From Desulfotignum sp. (GTDB lineage Bacteria; Desulfobacterota; Desulfobacteria; Desulfobacterales; Desulfobacteraceae), in NCBI GenBank assembly GCA_021737695.1, contig JAIPDL010000033.1, forward strand, positions 1 through 37,589: a stretch of DNA of 37,589 nt. Reading direction: 5' to 3'. Shown here one piece after another: positions 32,274 to 37,589 of this stretch (positions within the stretch are counted from its first letter, which is position 1; every line of letters starts with the position of its first letter). Made by a program: the position numbers and the translations under genes. The notes below the pieces were generated by a model that saw nothing but the letters and a program-made list of their open reading frames with translations, ran no database searches and was not told the origin of the DNA.

Positions 32274-33143
32274 ATGAAACTTATGGAAAAAATAAAAAAA
32301 CACGGCCTGCTGTTTGACGGTGCCATGGGATCGATCCTCATTTCCAAGGGAATGACCGGAACCGAGGCAGCAGAAACCTGGAATATCCAACACCCGGATA
32401 TCATCCGGCAGATTCATACGGATTATCTTTCTGCCGGGGCGGATGTGGTCAGTGCCAACACATATGGGGCATCGTTGCTCAAGCTTGAAAAAACAGGCAT
32501 GTCTCAGGATTTTGAAAGGCTCAACCGCGAAGGGGTCCGTCTGGCTAAAACCGCGGGCCATTCAGATCATTATGTGGCTGCGGATTTCGGAGCGATGGGT
32601 GATATGCTCGCCCCTGCCGGCCCGGTTTCATTTGAAACAGCAAAAGACTGTTTTGTCCGCCAGGCGGAAATCCTGGAAGATGAGGGGGTTGACCTGTTTC
32701 TTGTGGAAACTGTTTTCGATCTCAATGCCGGCCTTTGTGCGGTTCAGGCCATCCAGTCCGTTTCAGGCAAACCCGTTTTCTGTTCTTTGACTTTCAAGGA
32801 AACCCCGAAAGGGTTTTACACCATTTTTGGAAATGCACCGGAGCACAGCATGACCGTTCTGGCGGATCACGGTGTTTCTGCGGTGGGGGCCAACTGTTCA
32901 CTGGGCAGCGATGCCATGGTGCGGCTGGCGGATCAGATCCGGCAATCCGTAGATATCCCGGTGATCATTCAACCCAATGCCGGAATGCCGGAAATCACAG
33001 CGGACAACGACACGATTTATCCTGAAAACGATGACCTGTTTGCCGCCAACATGAAAAAAATCCGGGATCTGGGGGTGGAAATCATCGGCGGATGCTGCGG
33101 CACAACACCGGAAACCATCCGGAAAATCCGCGCTTTGCTATGA
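32274..33143 (+). CDS. stand-alone homocysteine S-methyltransferase domain (MetH N-terminal module type)
   Basis: A 289-residue TIM-barrel methyltransferase from ATG 32274 with GGAG 7 nt upstream. LLFDGAMGSILISKGM opens the barrel. ANTYGAS and FGAMGDMLAPAG follow. The zinc ligands are Cys in VGANCSLGSD and the Cys pair in IIGGCCGTTPETI, so thiol activation should work. It corresponds only to module 1 of cobalamin-dependent methionine synthase: folate, cobalamin and reactivation modules are absent. Such short proteins may take the methyl group from a separate corrinoid protein, S-methylmethionine or another donor. A preceding stretch (32155-32273) holds a weak promoter-like pair TTGATT-18-TGATAT (32163-32192). 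The next gene converges. Confidence 0.87.
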   Translation: MKLMEKIKKHGLLFDGAMGSILISKGMTGTEAAETWNIQHPDIIRQIHTDYLSAGADVVSANTYGASLLKLEKTGMSQDFERLNREGVRLAKTAGHSDHYVAADFGAMGDMLAPAGPVSFETAKDCFVRQAEILEDEGVDLFLVETVFDLNAGLCAVQAIQSVSGKPVFCSLTFKETPKGFYTIFGNAPEHSMTVLADHGVSAVGANCSLGSDAMVRLADQIRQSVDIPVIIQPNAGMPEITADNDTIYPENDDLFAANMKKIRDLGVEIIGGCCGTTPETIRKIRALL

Positions 33144-33168
33144 ACCGCTTGCCATAGAAAGCAAGGCA

Positions 33169-33182
33169 GCCGGATATCCGGC
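33169..33182. repeat. 14-bp perfect palindrome between converging genes
   Basis: GCCGGATATCCGGC is self-complementary over 14 bp. It lies between the methyltransferase stop and the CBS gene stop, next to a small 5-bp hairpin (CTTGC 33148-33152 / GCAAG 33161-33165). There is no T-run, so it is not a clear terminator; it may be a weak bidirectional stop or chance in GC-rich DNA. Confidence 0.3.
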
Positions 33183-33208
33183 ACCGGCCGCCCTCCTGAT
33201 GGATCACC

Positions 33209-33760
33209 TCAAACCGTGCATTCTTTCATGGTCTGGGCGACTTTTTTATACACATCGGTAAATCGCAGCATACCGATGAATTCGTTTTTTTCCATTACAA
33301 AAAGGGTGTCATGCCGGTTGACCACAAACAGATGAAAACATTTGGAAAGTGTGTCTTTTGCATCCACAGTCTGGCCCTCATTGGGGATCTTGACAAAATC
33401 CTTGACATGGATATCACCGGCTTTGCGGCACAGATCCTTGAACGGGCTCTCCCACAGGTCATATTCTTTGCGCATGCCGCTCCAGATATACTTGAGCCCG
33501 AATTTTTCCAGGGTGTTTTCCACATTCACCTGATTGTATTTTCTTTCCAGTCCCTTGAACAGATCAATGGGAGAAATTTTTCCGATAATCTGTTTTTTTT
33601 CATTTTCCACCAGCATGATCCGCTGGGAATTTTTTCCGGATAAAAATGCTTCCTGGGCCGTTTCCAGAGCAAAAAGTGCATCGTACAAAGACGCGGTATC
33701 CGCAATTTTTGGAAACTGGTCTACGGGCACCATCAGGTCCTTTACTTTCATTTTTTCCAT
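33209..33760 (-). CDS. tandem CBS-domain protein
   Basis: A 183-residue cytoplasmic protein made almost only of two CBS domains: VKDLMVPVDQFPKIADTASLYDALFALE...GKISPIDLFKG, and VKDFVKIPNEGQTVDAKDTL...FIGMLRFTDVYKKV. The ATG at 33760 is chosen because AGGAGG lies 5 nt upstream; a longer frame from 33793 has no ribosome site. CBS pairs usually bind adenosine nucleotides and report energy state. The middle linker (about residues 85-130, with WSGMRKEYDLWESPFKDLCRK) is longer than usual. No catalytic domain is attached, so it probably acts on a partner protein. It is divergent from pepA. Confidence 0.85.
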   Translation of the reverse strand: MEKMKVKDLMVPVDQFPKIADTASLYDALFALETAQEAFLSGKNSQRIMLVENEKKQIIGKISPIDLFKGLERKYNQVNVENTLEKFGLKYIWSGMRKEYDLWESPFKDLCRKAGDIHVKDFVKIPNEGQTVDAKDTLSKCFHLFVVNRHDTLFVMEKNEFIGMLRFTDVYKKVAQTMKECTV

Positions 33761-33893
33761 ATCATCCTCCTGGTATTGATTTGTATCATCCATTTATAAA
33801 AATATAGAATAGGAAACGCCTCTGAAAGTCAATGAGTTTTGGAATTTCCCGCTCAAAAACATCCGGGGGAACCGCTGACTTATTTGTGGATCT

Positions 33894-33907
33894 ATGGTAA
33901 AAACCAT
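33894..33907 (+). promoter_or_regulatory. small perfect hairpin in the pepA upstream region
   Basis: ATGGT-AAAA-ACCAT (33894-33907) lies in the ~190-bp region between the divergent CBS gene and pepA. It may be an operator or leader hairpin. I could not find a convincing sigma70 promoter for pepA in this region. Confidence 0.25.
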
Positions 33908-33953
33908 GAGACAATTATTTTTTGCTACCTGATGCCAAGCAATGGAGACCTTC

Positions 33954-35492
33954 ATGAAAGAGACCCGACTGTCCATTACTGAAAAACCGGTTGACACCCT
34001 TGACTCCGATCTGGTGGTCTATTTTGCCACCCAGCGCAAAGAAATGCCGCCTTTATGTGACACGGCTGTCAAATCCCTGGTGGAAAACGCCCATGCACTG
34101 GGGGATTTTACCGGAAAAGCCGATGAAACACTGCTGTACTATCCTTTGGCCGGCACCCGGACTGGTTCCGCCGGTATCAGACGGATCCTGATCCTGGGAC
34201 TGGGAACGGCGGATACCCGGCAGCTTGCTCCTGATTTTTTTGAAGCCCTTCGCAAGCAGGGCGGCAATATCGCCAAAACCTGTGAAAAGACAAAGACCAA
34301 AACCCTGGCTGTCTGCCTGCCTCAGATTTCAGGAATTTCTGTGGAAAAAATTGCTGAAGCCCTGACAGAAGGAATTCTACTGGGAGATTACCGGTTTTCA
34401 AAATACAAACAGACCACCCGGAAAAAAACCGATTATCCGGGTATCGCTTCCATCTGGTTTTCCTGTGACAAAGGCGCGCCGTCCGCCCGGAAAGGCGCAA
34501 AAAAAGCCATGAACGCCGCAGATGCCGCCTGTCAGGCCAGAGACATGGCCAATGAACCGGGCAACGGGTGGACCTCTGAAGCGTTTGCCGATTATGCCGG
34601 ATCCCTGGCCGATACCCATGGCCTGACCTGTACCTGTCTGGGTAAAAAAGAGATGAAAAACCTGGGCATGGGCGGAATTTTAGGGGTAAACCAGGGATCG
34701 ACCACCCCGCCCTGCCTGGTGATTCTGGAGTATAACCCGAAAAAACCATCCGACACCCTGCTGCTGGTGGGCAAGGGACTGACCTTTGATACCGGTGGCA
34801 TCAGCATCAAACCGGCTGCGGGCATGGAAGAAATGAAATATGACATGTGCGGCGGGGCCGCCGTCCTGGCGGCCATGGCTGCCGTGGCCAGAGAAAAACC
34901 CCGCCTCCGGGTGGTGGCCATGATACCGGCCACTGACAACATGCCGAGCGGATCCGCCTTAAAGCCCGGGGACATCATCACCCATGTGAACCAGGTGACC
35001 TCCGAAGTGGTGAACACGGACGCGGAAGGCCGGCTCATTCTGGCCGATGCCCTGGCCCACGGCATCAAGACCTTTACACCTGACTGCGTGGTGGATATCG
35101 CCACCCTCACCGGGGCCGTGATCATCGGCCTGGGCCATCACTATACGGGCATGGTGTCCAACAGCGACGATCTGGCCCGGCGCCTGGAAGCAGCCGGACA
35201 GGACGCCGGAGAGCCGGTGTGGCGCCTGCCATTGAACGAGGATTATATCAAGCAGATAGACTCCAAGGTAGCGGATATCAAAAACACGGGGGGCAAAGCC
35301 GGGGGCACCATCACGGCAGCGGCGTATCTGTCCAAATTTGTGGGAGACACCCCCTGGGCTCACCTGGACATTGCCGGCACGGCCTGGGATTTCACTGAAA
35401 AATCCTATATTCCCAAAGGCCCTTCCGGCACCGGAGTCCGGACGTTTATCCAGCTGATCCGGTCCTGGAAAAAATGGAAGCCCAACGGATGA
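33954..35492 (+). CDS. pepA: leucyl aminopeptidase (M17 family)
   Basis: A dimetal cytosolic aminopeptidase of 512 residues that removes N-terminal amino acids from peptides. ATG 33954 is chosen because GGAG lies 6 nt upstream; ATG 33942 overlaps that site. The C-terminal catalytic domain has LLVGKGLTFDTGGISIKPAAG (metal-binding Lys and Asp), MKYDMCGGAAVLAAM, and NTDAEGRLILADALAHG (Asp, Glu and catalytic Arg), the M17 signature. The N-terminal ~170 residues form the usual macro-like domain. Its TGA overlaps the MoxR gene start by 4 bp. The coupling of pepA to a MoxR/DUF58/transglutaminase set is uncommon and may point to peptide turnover linked to that system. Confidence 0.95.
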   Translation: MKETRLSITEKPVDTLDSDLVVYFATQRKEMPPLCDTAVKSLVENAHALGDFTGKADETLLYYPLAGTRTGSAGIRRILILGLGTADTRQLAPDFFEALRKQGGNIAKTCEKTKTKTLAVCLPQISGISVEKIAEALTEGILLGDYRFSKYKQTTRKKTDYPGIASIWFSCDKGAPSARKGAKKAMNAADAACQARDMANEPGNGWTSEAFADYAGSLADTHGLTCTCLGKKEMKNLGMGGILGVNQGSTTPPCLVILEYNPKKPSDTLLLVGKGLTFDTGGISIKPAAGMEEMKYDMCGGAAVLAAMAAVAREKPRLRVVAMIPATDNMPSGSALKPGDIITHVNQVTSEVVNTDAEGRLILADALAHGIKTFTPDCVVDIATLTGAVIIGLGHHYTGMVSNSDDLARRLEAAGQDAGEPVWRLPLNEDYIKQIDSKVADIKNTGGKAGGTITAAAYLSKFVGDTPWAHLDIAGTAWDFTEKSYIPKGPSGTGVRTFIQLIRSWKKWKPNG

Positions 35493-36430
35493 AACAGCGC
35501 ACAGACCTTAGGATGATTCCGGAATTTGAAAAAATCGTCCGCCAGGTGGGCTCAGTAGTGCTGGGCAAAGAACCTCAGATCCGGCTGGCTCTGGCCTGTC
35601 TTTTTGCCAAAGGTCATCTGCTCATCGAAGATCTGCCCGGCATCGGCAAAACCACGCTGGCAAAGGTGCTGGCCCGGTGTATGGGACTGAAATTTCAGCG
35701 CATGCAGTTCACGTCAGACCTGCTGCCCGGGGATATTCTGGGCATGTCGGTATTTGACTCGCATACGGCCACGTTCACCTTTCATCCCGGTCCCATTTTC
35801 ACCCAGGTATTTTTAGCCGATGAGATCAACCGGGCCACGCCCAAAAGCCAGAGCGCCCTGCTGGAAGCCATGGAAGAGGAACAGGTGACCATTGAGGGAG
35901 AAACCCGGTCCCTGGAAGCCCCTTTTTTTGTCATCGCCACCCAGAACCCCATGGAACAGGCCGGCACCTTTGCCTTGCCCGAATCCCAGATGGACCGGTT
36001 TCTCATGCGCATCCACTTAGGGTACCCGGACCGGGCCGCAGAAAAACAGATTTTGACCGGCACGGGTGCGGAACCGGCCCTGGCGGCCGTTACCCCCTTT
36101 ATGGACAAAACCCAAGTGCTCAAGATCCAAAAGGCTGTGGAACAGGTCCATGTGTCAGACACGTTTTTGACCTATCTCCAGGATATTCTGGCGTTCACCC
36201 GCACATCCGGAAAGTTTCAGGTGGGGCTGTCTCCCCGGGCCGGGCTGTCCCTGTCCCGGGCGGCCCGGGCCTGGGCGTATCTTCATGGCCGGGACCATAC
36301 CCTGCCCGAAGACCTTCAGCAGATCCTGCCCTGGGTGGCCGGGCACCGCTTGAGATCCAGCCGGGATCTGATTGAATTTTCCCGGGACCCGCTCATGGAT
36401 CTGTTCAGCACCGTGCCGGTCCCTGTGTGA
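35489..36430 (+). CDS. MoxR-family AAA+ ATPase
   Basis: A 313-residue AAA+ ATPase. The ATG at 35489 forms an ATGA overlap with the pepA stop; ATG 35474 is in frame but lies deeper inside pepA. Walker A is LPGIGKTTLAK, Walker B is VFLADEINRATPKSQSALLEAMEE, sensor 1 is ATQNPMEQAGTFALPESQMDRF, and LSPRAG(L)SLSRAARAWA marks the C-terminal lid. All match the MoxR branch, chaperone-like ATPases that work with DUF58 and von Willebrand-type proteins, here followed 24 bp later by a DUF58 gene and then a transglutaminase-type gene. The substrate is unknown. Confidence 0.95.
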   Translation: MKQRTDLRMIPEFEKIVRQVGSVVLGKEPQIRLALACLFAKGHLLIEDLPGIGKTTLAKVLARCMGLKFQRMQFTSDLLPGDILGMSVFDSHTATFTFHPGPIFTQVFLADEINRATPKSQSALLEAMEEEQVTIEGETRSLEAPFFVIATQNPMEQAGTFALPESQMDRFLMRIHLGYPDRAAEKQILTGTGAEPALAAVTPFMDKTQVLKIQKAVEQVHVSDTFLTYLQDILAFTRTSGKFQVGLSPRAGLSLSRAARAWAYLHGRDHTLPEDLQQILPWVAGHRLRSSRDLIEFSRDPLMDLFSTVPVPV

Positions 36431-36454
36431 TGCAGGCCCAAAACTGACTTTGCC

Positions 36455-37354
36455 ATGATGATACACAAAAAACACCTGTCCATCCGCCCCACCCGGCACG
36501 GACTGCTGTTTTTGATTATCCTGGGAGCCATGATGGCCGGTTCAATCAACTACAACAACAATGCCGGATTTATCCTGGTTTTCCTTTTAGGCGGCATGGC
36601 GTTGATCTCTTTGTTCTACTCTCTGAAAAACCTGATCGGACTGAGCCTTTTTTTTGTTTCCGCATCCCCGGTATTTGCCGGCCGCACCGCCCGGTTCTTT
36701 TTTCAGGTGCAGGCAAACGGCATGGAACGGGCAGGGGTGACCCTGACCCTGCCGGATCAGGCAGACATCCTGGAAACCAGCCTGTTGAAACATGAAACCA
36801 AAACCGTGCACCTGCCTTTAAAAACAGCCGCACGGGGTGTTTTCACCCCCGGTCCCCTGACGGTGTCCTCGGTGTTTCCCTTTGGTTTTTTTTGTCTCAC
36901 CACCCGGATGTCCCTGCCCATGAACTGCCTGGTGTATCCATCTCCCGCAGACGGGCCTGTCAGACCGGTCAGGGGAGGCGGTCATCTCGATGGAACCGCT
37001 GCTTCCCGGTTTTCAGGGCCGGATGATTTCCAGGGGCTGGCTTTGTATCAGCCCGGCCATGACGTGGGGCGTATCGCCTGGAAAGCGGTTTCCAGAGGTC
37101 AGGGGGTCTTTGTCAAGGATTTTACGGCCGGGACCGGCGGATTCATGATGCTGGATTTTGATGCCATTGCTTCCAACGATACGGAATTCAAACTGTCCCG
37201 GCTGTGCCGCATGGTGGTTTCAGCGGACCGCAACAAAACCCCCTATGGGCTGAAACTGCCGGACCGGCTGATCCCTCCGGCCCAGGGGCCGGGACACAAA
37301 CATCAGTGTCTCAGGGCCCTGGCCCTGTATGGAAAAAAGGATTCTTTGTCTTGA
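36455..37354 (+). CDS. DUF58 domain membrane protein
   Basis: A 299-residue protein with two N-terminal membrane helices (about 15-33 and 38-68) and a cytoplasmic or periplasmic beta-rich region. The DUF58 core LYQPGHDVGRIAWKAVSRGQ and VKDF follows. DUF58 proteins nearly always follow a MoxR ATPase and are thought to be partners of it. Two consecutive ATG codons (36455 and 36458) could serve as the start. The stop TGA overlaps the TTG start of the next gene (TTGA). The exact function is unknown. Confidence 0.9.
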   Translation: MMIHKKHLSIRPTRHGLLFLIILGAMMAGSINYNNNAGFILVFLLGGMALISLFYSLKNLIGLSLFFVSASPVFAGRTARFFFQVQANGMERAGVTLTLPDQADILETSLLKHETKTVHLPLKTAARGVFTPGPLTVSSVFPFGFFCLTTRMSLPMNCLVYPSPADGPVRPVRGGGHLDGTAASRFSGPDDFQGLALYQPGHDVGRIAWKAVSRGQGVFVKDFTAGTGGFMMLDFDAIASNDTEFKLSRLCRMVVSADRNKTPYGLKLPDRLIPPAQGPGHKHQCLRALALYGKKDSLS

Positions 37355-37589
37355 AACACCCGGACGGCCATGTGGTTCCAGTTATCAGTGCGCTGGCAGT
37401 GGCCATGGCCCCCCATGCCCCGAACCTGCCCGTGTGGATCATTGCCTGGTGTGTTTTCATGTGGCTGTACATGCTGGTGCAGCTTAAAACCGGATGGCCC
37501 GTTCCCGGCCCTGTGCTTCGCCATGTGCTGGCTTTTGCCGGCATCATCGGACTTCTGGCCACCTTCCGGGTACAGATCGGGGCCGATGC
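37351..37589 (+). CDS. TgpA-like (DUF3488) transglutaminase-type membrane protein, 3'-truncated by window edge
   Basis: The frame from TTG 37351 overlaps the DUF58 stop and stays open to the window end (79 codons). The translation begins MKHPDGHVVPVISALAVAMA. A helix follows with PVWIIAWCVFMWLYMLVQL, and then a second with LAFAGIIGLLATFRVQIGAD. This resembles the N-terminal membrane block of TgpA/DUF3488 proteins, which continue into a periplasmic transglutaminase-like domain beyond the window. MoxR - DUF58 - TgpA is a recurrent gene order, which supports the call. The transglutaminase domain itself cannot be seen here. Confidence 0.75.
   Translation, partial: MKHPDGHVVPVISALAVAMAPHAPNLPVWIIAWCVFMWLYMLVQLKTGWPVPGPVLRHVLAFAGIIGLLATFRVQIGAD

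Noticed and set aside
1-37589. tRNA genes, CRISPR arrays, insertion sequences, phage or integrase genes
   Set aside because: The intergenic gaps are short and contain no cloverleaf-like sequence, no regularly spaced repeats, no terminal inverted repeats with target duplications and no transposase motifs.

Overview
The window looks like a chromosomal segment of an anaerobic, GC-rich deltaproteobacterium, most likely a Desulfobacteraceae-type sulfate reducer. This is inference. It rests on fatty-acid beta-oxidation genes of the kind used for complete oxidation, a RACo-type corrinoid activator, an iron-sulfur-flavoprotein-like FMN reductase, a CoA-disulfide-reductase-like enzyme, heavy use of CBS, GAF and histidine-kinase proteins, and codon usage. 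No sulfate-reduction marker gene lies in the window. Nearly all of the sequence is coding; the longest gene-free stretches are about 200-230 bp. I saw no tRNA, rRNA, CRISPR array, insertion sequence or phage gene.

Layout. (1) 1-3857, plus strand: a beta-oxidation cluster of 3-hydroxyacyl-CoA dehydrogenase (cut by the window edge), a long acyl-CoA dehydrogenase and a thiolase. (2) 13821-3877, minus strand: four tightly packed genes. They encode a 1414-residue PPDK-like dikinase without its PEP/pyruvate barrel, an unusual GAPDH-family dehydrogenase, a membrane-fusion protein and an RND pump. The last three are joined by 4-bp stop/start overlaps. (3) 14023-15079, plus: a SLOG-like protein and a ferritin-like diiron protein behind a good sigma70 promoter and ahead of a clear terminator. 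(4) 18833-15159, minus: an MscS-like channel and a hybrid histidine kinase carrying two MshEN-like motifs. (5) 18993-20986, plus: a polyprenyl-phosphate sugar transferase overlapping a YcgR/PilZ-like protein, suggesting c-di-GMP control of exopolysaccharide. (6) 21949-20954, minus: an FMN reductase fused to a degenerate low-molecular-weight phosphatase domain. (7) 22180-23514, plus: a CoA-disulfide-reductase-type flavoenzyme. (8) 25271-23509, minus: Ogt and a UMF1-type MFS permease. (9) 25398-28048, plus: a cNMP/CBS/nucleotidyltransferase protein and a DnaQ-like exonuclease, with a promoter that predicts a leaderless transcript. (10) 28155-32154, plus: a RACo-like 2Fe-2S/ASKHA protein, cardiolipin synthase and an EEP-family phosphodiesterase. 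(11) 32274-33143: a stand-alone homocysteine-methyltransferase domain, then a convergent CBS protein. (12) 33954-end, plus: pepA, a MoxR ATPase, a DUF58 protein and the start of a TgpA-like transglutaminase, all closely packed.

The strongest candidate for something undescribed is the dikinase-GAPDH-RND operon in (2). It joins a phosphohistidine dikinase of unknown acceptor, a redox enzyme with an altered cofactor site, and an efflux pump in one transcription unit. Next in interest are the flavin reductase/pseudo-phosphatase fusion, the leaderless regulator gene, and the c-di-GMP-flavoured group at 15-21 kb.
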